In this document: in pieces, positions 1 through 7,266 of the stretch
Layout of the letters: every line of letters starts with the position of its first letter
How positions within the stretch are numbered: position 1 is the first letter of the stretch
From: Clostridia bacterium
GTDB lineage: Bacteria; Bacillota; Clostridia; TANB77; CAG-508
Reading direction: 5' to 3'
Assembly (NCBI GenBank): GCA_900758165.1
Contig: CAAEQN010000102.1
Coordinates: 1-27,685, forward strand
Length of the DNA: 27,685 nucleotides
Translations under genes and position numbers: made by a program
The notes under the pieces: model-generated
Database searches by the model: none
What the model saw: only the letters and a program-made list of their open reading frames with translations
What the model was told of the DNA's origin: nothing

Positions 1-138
1 AAAACACCAAAAGATAATCAAATAATACCAATAAAATGCTATAACGAACAAGCAGATTATTTCTACAGCAGACATAAAAATGGAGATAGTGTAATATTAG
101 AAGGAATATTAGAAGATAATACTGTAATTGTAATATAA
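1..138 (+). CDS. C-terminal end of an OB-fold-like (SSB-like?) protein, 5' truncated
   Basis: An open frame runs from base 1 to a TAA at 136-138 and gives 45 residues ending in EGILEDNTVIVI. The pattern (IIPIKCY, then a stretch around an Ala and aromatic residues, then NGDSVILEGIL) resembles the middle strands of a single-stranded-DNA-binding-protein OB fold, where IPV..W..A......GD.V.VEGRL is typical. The N-terminal part lies outside the window, so the start, length and context are unknown. The chain stops soon after the GD..ILEG strand, which is shorter than a normal SSB with its acidic tail. It could be a small SSB paralogue or an unrelated beta-barrel. The frame is secure and the family is a guess. 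Confidence 0.5.
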   Translation, partial: KTPKDNQIIPIKCYNEQADYFYSRHKNGDSVILEGILEDNTVIVI

Positions 139-197
139 AAAATTTTGTTACAAATTACTTAATAGATATGGTAATAAATCTTTTTATATTTGAATTA

Positions 198-226
198 TTG
201 TAAAATATATATGACTTTGATATAAT
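198..226 (+). promoter_or_regulatory. sigma-A-type promoter of the alpha-amylase gene
   Basis: TTGTAA at 198-203 and TATAAT at 221-226 are separated by exactly 17 bases, and TGA precedes the -10 hexamer (extended -10). Transcription would start near 233, leaving a leader of about 70 bases. The leader contains a GAAAGGAAC stretch at 251-259 that is too far from the amylase start to be its ribosome binding site. Confidence 0.6.
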
Positions 227-300
227 TTATGTAAATAAATAGTAAGCTTTGAAAGGAACAAACATAACTAAAAAAAGAAAATGTTAGTAGGTAAAGTAAG

Positions 301-1743
301 ATGAGAAAAATAAATGGAATCATAATGCAATATTTTGAATGGTATATGAACTGTAACCAAAATTTATGGAATCAAGTAAAAGAAAATGCAGAAAAACTTT
401 CTAATATAGGAGTAACAGCTTTATGGCTTCCGCCAGCATATAAAGGAATAGGGGGAAAAGATGAAGTCGGATATGGAGTATATGATGTATATGATTTAGG
501 AGAGTTTGACCAAAAAGGAACAATAAAAACTAAATATGGTTCAAAAGATGAGTATTTAGAAGCAATAAGAACTCTAAAACAAGCAGGAATAGAAAGCTAT
601 GCAGACATTGTATTAAACCATAAAATGGGAGCAGATGCACTACAAACAATACCAGCAACAAAAGTTGATTGGGAAAATCATAATTTAGAAATATCTCCAA
701 AAGAAACAGTAAAAGTTGCAACTAAATTTACATTTCCAGGAAGAAATCATAAATATTCAAGTTTTGAATGGAATTGGACAGACTTTGCAGGAATTGACTA
801 TAATAATCAAACAGGAGAAAAGGCAATATTTAAATTCATTAATAAAAAATGGGGAGATGAAGTAGATGAAGAATTTGGGAACTTTGATTATTTAATGGGA
901 GCAGATTTAGACTTTTCAAATCCAAGAGTAGAAAAAGAGTGCATTGATTGGGGAAAATGGTATGTAGATTTTACAAATATAGATGGTTTTAGACTTGATG
1001 CAGTAAAGCATATAAGTGCAAGAGCATACAAAAATTGGATACTAACATTAAGAAACGAAACAAAAAAGGAATTATTTTCTGTAGGAGAATATTGGTCTGC
1101 AGATGTAAATAAGTTACATAGATATATAACAGAAACAGAAGGAGAAATAGCATTATTTGATGTACCATTACATTATAATTTTTACAACGCTTCAAATGAT
1201 TCAAATTATAATATGACACAAATATTAGATCATACATTAGTAAAAGAAAATCCACGTATGGCTGTAACTTTTGTAGATAACCATGATACACAGCCAGGAC
1301 AAGCATTACAGAGTTTTATACAAGAGTGGTTTAAACCAATAGCATATTCAATTATTTTATTAAGGAACGATGGATATCCATGTGTATTCTATGGAGATTA
1401 TTATGGAATACCACACGATAATATAAAGCCAGAAGAAAATTTAAAGACATTAATGTTAATAAGAAAAGATAGATCTTATGGAACACAACATGATTATTTT
1501 GATAATGCTAATTACATTGGGTGGACACAAGAAGGAGATTTAGAACATATAAAGTCGGGAATAGCAGTAGTAATATCAAATGCAGGGGACGGATTTAAAA
1601 GAATGTATGTGGGAACTCAAAACGAAGGAGAAAAATACATTGATGTAATAGGAGATTGCCAAGAAGAAGTAATAATAGATTCTGATGGATGTGGAAACTT
1701 TGGAGTAAAATCGAGAAGCGTATCTGTTTGGATAAAAAAATAA
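301..1743 (+). CDS. cytoplasmic alpha-amylase, GH13 (subfamily 5 type)
   Basis: Hydrolyses internal alpha-1,4 bonds of starch, glycogen or maltodextrin. The 480-residue protein starts directly with the (beta/alpha)8 barrel signature GIIMQYFEWYM and has no signal peptide, so it should act in the cytoplasm like E. coli AmyA. The conserved GH13 regions are visible: ADIVLNHK (about 101-108), GFRLDAVKH with the nucleophile Asp233, VGEYW with the acid/base Glu263, and FVDNHDT with the third carboxylate Asp329. Length and motif order match Bacillus-type and AmyA enzymes, which have about 480-490 residues when mature. The gene is monocistronic, behind its own promoter. The ribosome binding site is weak (AGG at 289-291). 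A seven-codon frame (281-304) ends in an ATGA overlap with this start. Together with the glucan phosphorylase and Pgi genes downstream it suggests use of stored glycogen or imported dextrins. Confidence 0.93.
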   Translation: MRKINGIIMQYFEWYMNCNQNLWNQVKENAEKLSNIGVTALWLPPAYKGIGGKDEVGYGVYDVYDLGEFDQKGTIKTKYGSKDEYLEAIRTLKQAGIESYADIVLNHKMGADALQTIPATKVDWENHNLEISPKETVKVATKFTFPGRNHKYSSFEWNWTDFAGIDYNNQTGEKAIFKFINKKWGDEVDEEFGNFDYLMGADLDFSNPRVEKECIDWGKWYVDFTNIDGFRLDAVKHISARAYKNWILTLRNETKKELFSVGEYWSADVNKLHRYITETEGEIALFDVPLHYNFYNASNDSNYNMTQILDHTLVKENPRMAVTFVDNHDTQPGQALQSFIQEWFKPIAYSIILLRNDGYPCVFYGDYYGIPHDNIKPEENLKTLMLIRKDRSYGTQHDYFDNANYIGWTQEGDLEHIKSGIAVVISNAGDGFKRMYVGTQNEGEKYIDVIGDCQEEVIIDSDGCGNFGVKSRSVSVWIKK

Positions 1744-1779
1744 AAAATCACAAAAGGGTTAATAAAATTTGTAAAAACA

Positions 1780-1808
1780 TTGTATAAAAATGTCGGTTTT
1801 GTTATAAT
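1780..1808 (+). promoter_or_regulatory. promoter of the hydrogenase operon
   Basis: TTGTAT (1780-1785) and TATAAT (1803-1808) are 17 bases apart with a TGT extended -10. Transcription would begin near 1815, giving a leader of about 105 bases that contains the inverted repeat at 1825-1862. This is one of the best sigma-A matches in the window and suits a highly expressed catabolic operon. Confidence 0.65.
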
Positions 1809-1824
1809 TAAGATATACAAACTT

Positions 1825-1862
1825 AATTAAAATAAATTAACCAGAACTAATTTATTTTAATT
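1825..1862 (+). promoter_or_regulatory. perfect 15-bp inverted repeat in the hydrogenase leader
   Basis: Arms AATTAAAATAAATTA (1825-1839) and TAATTTATTTTAATT (1848-1862) are exact reverse complements around the 8-base loop ACCAGAAC. The element lies 10 to 50 bases after the predicted transcription start and about 45 bases before the hydC ribosome binding site. No T-run follows directly, so it is not a standard terminator. It could be an operator for a repressor, an mRNA-stabilising 5' hairpin, or part of an unrecognised leader RNA. It does not match the Rex consensus. Confidence 0.55.
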
Positions 1863-1919
1863 TTAATATAGAAAATAAATACAATTTATATAAAATACTA
1901 TAATTAAGGAGGAAAGCCA

Positions 1920-2414
1920 ATGGAAAAAGAAAAAAGCACAAATTGTATGGAAGAAAAAATAAAAGCGGAAGTACAAGAAATATTAAGCAAATACAAAAAA
2001 GAGAAGGATAATCTTATACAAATATTAAATGATATACAAGTAAAATATGGTTACATTCCAAAAGTGGCACAAATTGAAGTAGCGAATTACTTGAATATGC
2101 CACTAGCAGAGGTATATGGAGTTATAACATTTTACTCTAGATTTACATTAGTTCCAAAAGGACAATATAATGTTTCAGTATGCCTTGGTACAGCTTGTTT
2201 TGTAAAAGGTTCTAAAGAAATATTAGAAAGAGCAAAATCAAAACTTGGAATAGAAGAAGGACAAACAACTTCAGATGGAAAGTTTTCATTAGACACTACT
2301 AGATGTGTTGGGGCTTGTGGACTAGCACCAGTTTTTACAATAAATGATGAAGTATATGGAAAAGCAACTGTAAAAAAATTAGATGAAGTTCTAGATGAAT
2401 ATATGTCCAAATAA
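1920..2414 (+). CDS. hydC: NADH-linked [FeFe]-hydrogenase, NuoE-like [2Fe-2S] subunit
   Basis: Small electron-transfer subunit of a trimeric HydABC hydrogenase, homologous to complex I NuoE. The 164 residues comprise a helical N-terminal part (about 10-75, with YIPKVAQIEVANYLNM and VYGVITFYSRF) and a thioredoxin-like C-terminal half carrying one [2Fe-2S] cluster. The ligands are visible as CLGTAC (Cys88 and Cys93) and CVGAC (Cys129 and Cys133). The start at 1920 has a strong GGAGG seven bases upstream. It is the first gene of the operon and is followed after 28 bases by the NuoF-like flavin subunit. This gene order and the dedicated hydrogenase downstream separate it from a complex I or formate dehydrogenase NuoE. 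Soluble and cytoplasmic. Confidence 0.9.
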   Translation: MEKEKSTNCMEEKIKAEVQEILSKYKKEKDNLIQILNDIQVKYGYIPKVAQIEVANYLNMPLAEVYGVITFYSRFTLVPKGQYNVSVCLGTACFVKGSKEILERAKSKLGIEEGQTTSDGKFSLDTTRCVGACGLAPVFTINDEVYGKATVKKLDEVLDEYMSK

Positions 2415-2442
2415 ATTTATAAAAAGCATATAAGGAGGAAAA

Positions 2443-4344
2443 ATGAAAAAAACAATTGAAGATATTGAAAGAATACGTAAGCAAAAAAGAAAAGAGCTAG
2501 ACTTAAGAGTTAACACAAGTGCAAAAACTGTGGAAAAACATATATTAGTATGTAATGGTACAGGGTGTACTTCTTCAAAATCACCAGAAATAGTTAAAAA
2601 CTTAAATAAATTCATAAAAAAATATAAAGTAGAGAATGTAAGAATAATAAAAACAGGATGTTTTGGACTATGTTCAAGAGGACCAATAGTAATAGTGAGA
2701 CCAGAAGATACTTTTTATTCTATAGTAAAACCAGAAGACTGTGAAGAAATTATTAAATCTCACATAATTGAAGGGAAAATTGTAGATAGACTATTATGTA
2801 AAGATATTGATGGAACAGTTGTGAAAAAATTAGATGAACTTCCTTTTTATAAGAAACAAATGCGTATAGCATTAAAAAATTGTGGAGTTATAAATCCAGA
2901 AGATATTGATGAATATATAGCTTTTGATGGATTTAAGGCTTTGGAAAAAGTATTAACAAAAATGAACAGGGATGAAGTAATAGAAGAAATAAGTAAATCT
3001 GGCTTAAGGGGAAGAGGAGGAGCAGGTTTCCCAACAGGTAAAAAATGGAGTTTTGTAAAAGCAGAGCCAGATGGACAAAAATATGTAATTTGCAATGCAG
3101 ATGAAGGAGATCCTGGAGCTTTTATGGATAGAAGCATATTAGAGGGAGATCCACATTCTGTAATAGAAGCAATGGCCATAGCTGGATATGCAATAGGAGC
3201 AAATAAGGGATTTATATATGTAAGAGCTGAATACCCAATAGCTGTAGAGAGGTTGAAAATTGCAATTGAGCAAGAAGAAAAATATGGAATACTAGGAGAG
3301 AATATATTTGATACAGATTTTTGCTTTAATGTTGAAATTAGGCTAGGAGCAGGAGCCTTTGTTTGCGGAGAAGAAACAGCATTAATAGAATCAATAGAAG
3401 GAAAACGTGGACAGCCAAGAGTAAAACCACCATATCCTGCACATTATGGATTATGGGGCAAACCAACATTAATAAATAATGTTGAAACCTACGCAAATGT
3501 AACAAGAATAATTATAAATGGAGCAGACTGGTATTCTAAAATAGGAACAGAAACTTCAAAAGGAACTAAAGTATTTGCTTTAGGTGGAGATGTTAATAAT
3601 GTTGGACTTGTTGAAGTTCCAATGGGAACAACTTTAAGAGAAATTATATATGATATAGGTGGAGGAATACCAAATGGCAGGGAATTTAAAGCAGCTCAAA
3701 CAGGAGGACCTTCAGGAGGATGTATTCCAAAAGAACATTTAGACACGAAAATTGATTATGAAAGTTTAGCACAAATAGGCTCAATGATGGGTTCCGGTGG
3801 ACTTATTGTAATGGATGATACAAAATGTATGGTTAATATAGCAAGATTTTATTTAGATTTTACAGTGAGCGAAAGTTGCGGAAAATGTACACCTTGTAGA
3901 ATTGGAACAAAGAGAATGTTAGAAATTCTTGAAAGAATATGTGAAGGAAACGGAACAGAAGAAGACTTATACAAATTGGAAAGATTAGCCTTCAATATAA
4001 AAAAATCTGCAATATGTGGTCTTGGTCAAACAGCACCAAATCCAGTTTTAAGTACAATGAAATACTTTAAAGAAGAATATAGAAGACATGTAATAGCGTA
4101 TGAGTGTGAAGCTATGGAATGTAAAGCATTGGCTAAAATTGCAATAGATCCAGAAAAGTGTAGAGGATGTGATATATGTAAAAAAGTATGCCCGGTTAGA
4201 GCAATATCAGGAGAGCCAGGAAAAGTACATACAATAGATCAAAGTAAATGTATAAAATGTAGAAGTTGTATGCAGAAATGCCCATTTAAAGCAATAGGGG
4301 CCGGACAAACAGCACAAGGCAATATGTCTAAATTTCAGTGCTAA
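2443..4344 (+). CDS. hydB: NADH-linked [FeFe]-hydrogenase, NuoF-like flavoprotein subunit
   Basis: FMN-containing, NAD(H)-binding subunit that passes electrons between NADH, ferredoxin and the hydrogenase subunit. In 633 residues it carries an N-terminal thioredoxin-like [2Fe-2S] domain (Cys37, Cys42, Cys73, Cys77), the NuoF core with the glycine-rich GLRGRGGAGFPTG loop (187-199) and the CNADEGDPGAF flavin/NADH segment (217-227), an SLBB-type region, the NuoF [4Fe-4S] site (SCGKCTPC, Cys479/482/485, plus Cys525), and a C-terminal pair of ferredoxin [4Fe-4S] motifs (Cys573/576/579/583 and Cys603/606/609/613). The fused N- and C-terminal iron-sulfur domains distinguish HydB from plain NuoF (about 430 residues). 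This architecture is known from electron-bifurcating enzymes of Thermotoga and Acetobacterium, but whether this enzyme bifurcates cannot be read from the sequence alone. Its start has GGAGG four bases upstream. Confidence 0.92.
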   Translation: MKKTIEDIERIRKQKRKELDLRVNTSAKTVEKHILVCNGTGCTSSKSPEIVKNLNKFIKKYKVENVRIIKTGCFGLCSRGPIVIVRPEDTFYSIVKPEDCEEIIKSHIIEGKIVDRLLCKDIDGTVVKKLDELPFYKKQMRIALKNCGVINPEDIDEYIAFDGFKALEKVLTKMNRDEVIEEISKSGLRGRGGAGFPTGKKWSFVKAEPDGQKYVICNADEGDPGAFMDRSILEGDPHSVIEAMAIAGYAIGANKGFIYVRAEYPIAVERLKIAIEQEEKYGILGENIFDTDFCFNVEIRLGAGAFVCGEETALIESIEGKRGQPRVKPPYPAHYGLWGKPTLINNVETYANVTRIIINGADWYSKIGTETSKGTKVFALGGDVNNVGLVEVPMGTTLREIIYDIGGGIPNGREFKAAQTGGPSGGCIPKEHLDTKIDYESLAQIGSMMGSGGLIVMDDTKCMVNIARFYLDFTVSESCGKCTPCRIGTKRMLEILERICEGNGTEEDLYKLERLAFNIKKSAICGLGQTAPNPVLSTMKYFKEEYRRHVIAYECEAMECKALAKIAIDPEKCRGCDICKKVCPVRAISGEPGKVHTIDQSKCIKCRSCMQKCPFKAIGAGQTAQGNMSKFQC

Positions 4345-4357
4345 TTAAATTAAAAAA

Positions 4358-4390
4358 TGATAAAACACGTATCATAAAATCTAATGATAC
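4358..4390 (+). other. overlapping alternative hairpins between hydB and hydA
   Basis: GTATCAT (4369-4375) can pair with ATGATAC (4384-4390), just before the AGGAGG of hydA. The same TATCAT can instead pair with the upstream ATGATA (4358-4363). The two pairings exclude each other. The stems are short and A/U-rich, so a regulatory effect on hydA translation or mRNA processing is only a possibility. Confidence 0.3.
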
Positions 4391-4402
4391 ATAGGAGGAA
4401 AA

Positions 4403-6142
4403 ATGATTAATTTAAAAATTGATAATAAAGAAATAACCGTTCCAGAAGGTACTACAATATTAGAAGCTGCAAGACAAGCTAATATAGACATTCCAACTCT
4501 TTGTTATTTAAAAGAAGTAAATGAAATTGGAGACTGCAGAATGTGTGTAGTAGAAATTGAAGGAAGAAAAGGATTTGCAACTTCATGTATACAAAAAGTA
4601 GAAGAAGGAATGGTTGTGCACACACATACACCTAACGTATTAGAAGCAAGAAAAATGGTATTAGACTTAATAATATCAAATCATGCAAAAGACTGTTTAA
4701 CTTGTATAAGAAATGGAAATTGTGAGTTACAGGCATTAGCAATAAAGTTTAATGTATTAAATATAGAATATGAAGGAGAAAGAACAAAACATAAGATAGA
4801 CGATAAATCGCCAGCAATTGTAAGAGATTTTAATAAATGTGTTTTATGCAGAAGATGTGTAGGGGCATGTAAAAATATACAAAATATAGGTGCAATAGAT
4901 TGCATAAATAGAGGATTTGCATCTTGTGTATCAACGGCAGAGGACCACAGTTTGGCTGATGTAGATTGTACATTTTGTGGACAATGCATCGAAGCTTGTC
5001 CAACAGGAGCACTTCACGAAAAAGATGATACTCATAAAGTATGGGTAAAATTAAAAGATCCTGAAATATACACAATAGTCCAAACGGCTCCAGCAGTAAG
5101 AGTTGCACTTGGAGAAGAATTTGGAATGCCAATTGGAACAAATGTAAAAGGAAAGATGATAACAGCACTTAAGAGATTAGGATTTGACAAAGTATTTGAC
5201 ACAAATACAGGAGCAGACCTTACAATAATGGAAGAAGCAAATGAGTTTATAGATAGACTAAACAAAAAAGAAGTTTTACCAATGATAACTTCTTGTAGTC
5301 CTGGATGGGTAAGGTTTGCAGAAAAAAATTATCCAGATTTGTTAAACCATTTATCAACTTGCAAATCTCCTCATCAAATGTTTGGAGCAATTATAAAATC
5401 ATATTATGCTAAAAAGTTTAATATTGATCCATCAAAAATATATATGGTATCTGTAATGCCATGTGTTGCAAAGAAATATGAATGTACAAGAGAAGAGATG
5501 GAAGTTGACGGAATAAGAGATGTAGATGCAGTTATTACTACTAGAGAGCTTGCAAGAATGATTAAACAAGGAAATATTGAATTTAATGAGCTAGAAGATT
5601 CTTGCTTTGATGACCCTATGGGAGATGCTACAGGAGCAGGAGCTATATTTGGAACAACAGGTGGAGTTATGGAAGCAGCGTTAAGAACTGCAGCAGATAT
5701 TTTAGAGGGTAAAAATTTAGAAAAAATTGAGTATGAGCAAGTTAGAACAGAAGAAGGAATAAAAAAAGCAACTCTAGATATCAAAGGACAAAAAATAAAA
5801 ATAGTTGTGGCATCAGGACTAAAAAATGCAAGAAAAATAATGGAGGAAATAAAAAGTGGAAAAGCAGATTATCAATTTGTAGAAATAATGGCTTGCCCTG
5901 GTGGATGTATAATGGGAGGAGGACAGCCAATAAAAAGTTCAAAAATTAGAAGTACAGTTGATGTAAGAAAATTAAGAGCAGATAGTTTATATTCAATTGA
6001 TGAGGCAAGTGCAATAAGAAAATCACATCAAAATCCTACCATTATAAATTTATATAAAGAATTTCTAGAAAAACCAGGAAGCAAAATTGCTCACAAATAT
6101 TTACATACTACATATAGTAAAAAAGAAAAATATAATATATGA
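4403..6142 (+). CDS. hydA: [FeFe]-hydrogenase catalytic subunit
   Basis: Reversibly makes H2 from protons, receiving electrons from HydB and HydC. Domains in the 579 residues, in order: plant-type [2Fe-2S] (Cys34, 45, 48, 62), the His-Cys3 [4Fe-4S] domain (His94, Cys98, 101, 107), two ferredoxin [4Fe-4S] motifs (Cys146/149/152/156 and Cys189/192/195/199), the H-cluster domain, and a C-terminal small-subunit-like tail (about 515-565). H-cluster motifs are TSCSPGW (L1, 296-302), MPCVAKKYE (L2, Cys354) and EIMACPGGCIMGGGQP (L3, Cys498 and Cys502). L1 has Ser299 where many enzymes have a second Cys. No maturase (HydE, F or G) lies in the window. It has a GGAGG four bases before the ATG, is the last gene of the operon, and is followed by a strong terminator. 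Modular structure and partners fit the trimeric group A3 type. Confidence 0.95.
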   Translation: MINLKIDNKEITVPEGTTILEAARQANIDIPTLCYLKEVNEIGDCRMCVVEIEGRKGFATSCIQKVEEGMVVHTHTPNVLEARKMVLDLIISNHAKDCLTCIRNGNCELQALAIKFNVLNIEYEGERTKHKIDDKSPAIVRDFNKCVLCRRCVGACKNIQNIGAIDCINRGFASCVSTAEDHSLADVDCTFCGQCIEACPTGALHEKDDTHKVWVKLKDPEIYTIVQTAPAVRVALGEEFGMPIGTNVKGKMITALKRLGFDKVFDTNTGADLTIMEEANEFIDRLNKKEVLPMITSCSPGWVRFAEKNYPDLLNHLSTCKSPHQMFGAIIKSYYAKKFNIDPSKIYMVSVMPCVAKKYECTREEMEVDGIRDVDAVITTRELARMIKQGNIEFNELEDSCFDDPMGDATGAGAIFGTTGGVMEAALRTAADILEGKNLEKIEYEQVRTEEGIKKATLDIKGQKIKIVVASGLKNARKIMEEIKSGKADYQFVEIMACPGGCIMGGGQPIKSSKIRSTVDVRKLRADSLYSIDEASAIRKSHQNPTIINLYKEFLEKPGSKIAHKYLHTTYSKKEKYNI

Positions 6143-6219
6143 ATTAAAAAATTAAATAAATTGTAGAATGAAAAGTTAAAAGCAACTATGGAAAAAACTC
6201 ATCTTTTCATGTAATCTTA

Positions 6220-6257
6220 AATCCGCTCTGACAATGCCAGGGCGGATTATTTTTATT
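6220..6257 (+). terminator. terminator of the hyd operon
   Basis: AATCCGCTCTG (6220-6230) pairs with CAGGGCGGATT (6238-6248), 11 bp with one T-G wobble and loop ACAATGC, followed by ATTTTTATT. It sits between convergent genes and may also end the minus-strand transglycosylase transcript, though its T-run on that side is poor. A second, looser pair, ATGAAAAG/CTTTTCAT (6168-6175 and 6203-6210), lies just before it. Confidence 0.85.
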
Positions 6258-6271
6258 ATAAAATATTATTA

Positions 6272-6991
6272 TTATTTAGAAAAAGTAGCAGAATCAATTT
6301 CTTTATATAATGTATTGGCTTCATCTTCATATAAATCCCCATTTTCTACCATTGAAGAAACAACTTTTTTTTGTCTACTTTTTGTTAAATTAAAATTCAC
6401 TGTTGGAGCATAAACACTAGGAGCATTTGGAATACCAGCGAGCATTGTAGCTTCATATAATGTCATATCTTTAGGGTCTTTCTTAAAATATCCATTACAA
6501 GCTTCTTTTATTCCGTAATATCCATCACCAAAATATATTGTATTAATATATATTTCTAGAATTTCATCTTTAGAATAAGCTTTTTCCATCTTTTGGCTAA
6601 GTATAATTTCGGCAGGTTTTCTACTTGTAACATCATCTTCTTCTATAAAATATAAATTCTTTGCTGTTTGTTGTGTAATAGTACTTCCACCTTCTTTAAA
6701 ATCCTTTTGCTTTATATTACTAACAGTTGCTCGTGCAAGTGCTATAAAATCAACAGCTCCATGTTTATAAAATCTATGATCTTCAACATCTACTACAGCT
6801 TTTTTGTAATATGAAGGGATGCTACTTAATGGAACGAAGTTATCACTTTCTCTAATAGATTGTATTTTATCAGAAAGACTTATTTCTGATATTTTTTTAT
6901 CATATAATTTTTTACCGTTCATGTAAAAGACACTACCAATTATTATCAAAGCTATTAAAATAAATAATAATAAACGTCTAAAAAATTTCAT
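6272..6991 (-). CDS. membrane-anchored monofunctional peptidoglycan glycosyltransferase (GT51)
   Basis: Polymerises lipid II into glycan strands outside the membrane. One N-terminal membrane helix (about residues 7-24, LLLFILIALIIIGSVFYM) is followed by a complete GT51 domain. Motif 1 is VEDHRFYKHGAVD with catalytic Glu70. Next come EGGSTITQQTAKN (100-112), RKPAEIILSQKMEKAYSK containing the second conserved Glu128, and EILEIYINTIYFGDGYYGI. The chain ends after the GT domain at 239 residues, so there is no transpeptidase domain, matching MtgA/Sgt-type enzymes rather than class A PBPs. GGAGG lies four bases before the ATG. It is transcribed alone, convergent with hydA. A likely extended -10 promoter and two direct repeats lie upstream on the minus strand. 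Confidence 0.9.
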   Translation of the reverse strand: MKFFRRLLLFILIALIIIGSVFYMNGKKLYDKKISEISLSDKIQSIRESDNFVPLSSIPSYYKKAVVDVEDHRFYKHGAVDFIALARATVSNIKQKDFKEGGSTITQQTAKNLYFIEEDDVTSRKPAEIILSQKMEKAYSKDEILEIYINTIYFGDGYYGIKEACNGYFKKDPKDMTLYEATMLAGIPNAPSVYAPTVNFNLTKSRQKKVVSSMVENGDLYEDEANTLYKEIDSATFSK

Positions 6992-7017
6992 AAAACCTCC
7001 TTAAATTTTATAATTAT

Positions 7018-7059
7018 ATTATAACATATAATAAAACAAAAAAGTGACTATTAAGTGAC
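7018..7059 (-). promoter_or_regulatory. promoter with direct repeats upstream of the GT51 gene
   Basis: On the minus strand, TGT-TATAAT (7026 down to 7018) forms an extended -10. The -35 at 17-base spacing would be CACTTT (7046-7041), a poor match. This -35 area overlaps two copies of AAGTGAC (plus-strand 7042-7048 and 7053-7059), 11 bases apart, about one helical turn. That is compatible with a bound activator, but this is inference. Confidence 0.4.
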
Positions 7060-7178
7060 ATTTTATATATTTATTCTAAAGAAAAAAATAAATATATGTA
7101 AGAAAAGAAAATTCAAATAAATATTATGAAACATAGAATTTTTATAATTAAAAATATTAATAAATTTAATAAAAAGCC

Positions 7179-7207
7179 TTGAAAATTTTTTAACATTAAT
7201 AGATAAT
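7179..7207 (+). promoter_or_regulatory. promoter of the glucan phosphorylase gene
   Basis: TTGAAA (7179-7184) and GATAAT (7202-7207) are 17 bases apart. Transcription would start near 7214, so an upstream in-frame ATG at 7213 is an unlikely translation start and the well-spaced ATG at 7267 is preferred. Confidence 0.5.
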
Positions 7208-7266
7208 ATAAAATGAAATATAATAAACTAAAAGATAAGCATGTAAAGTTACGAAGGAGGAATATC

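Noticed and set aside
1797..1816. Rex operator over the hyd -10 box
   Set aside because: Only one half-site, TTGTTA, is present; the second half (TAACAA) is missing.
7213..7266. 18-codon N-terminal extension of the glucan phosphorylase
   Set aside because: No ribosome binding site, lies at the predicted transcription start, and an ATG with a perfect GGAGG follows at 7267.
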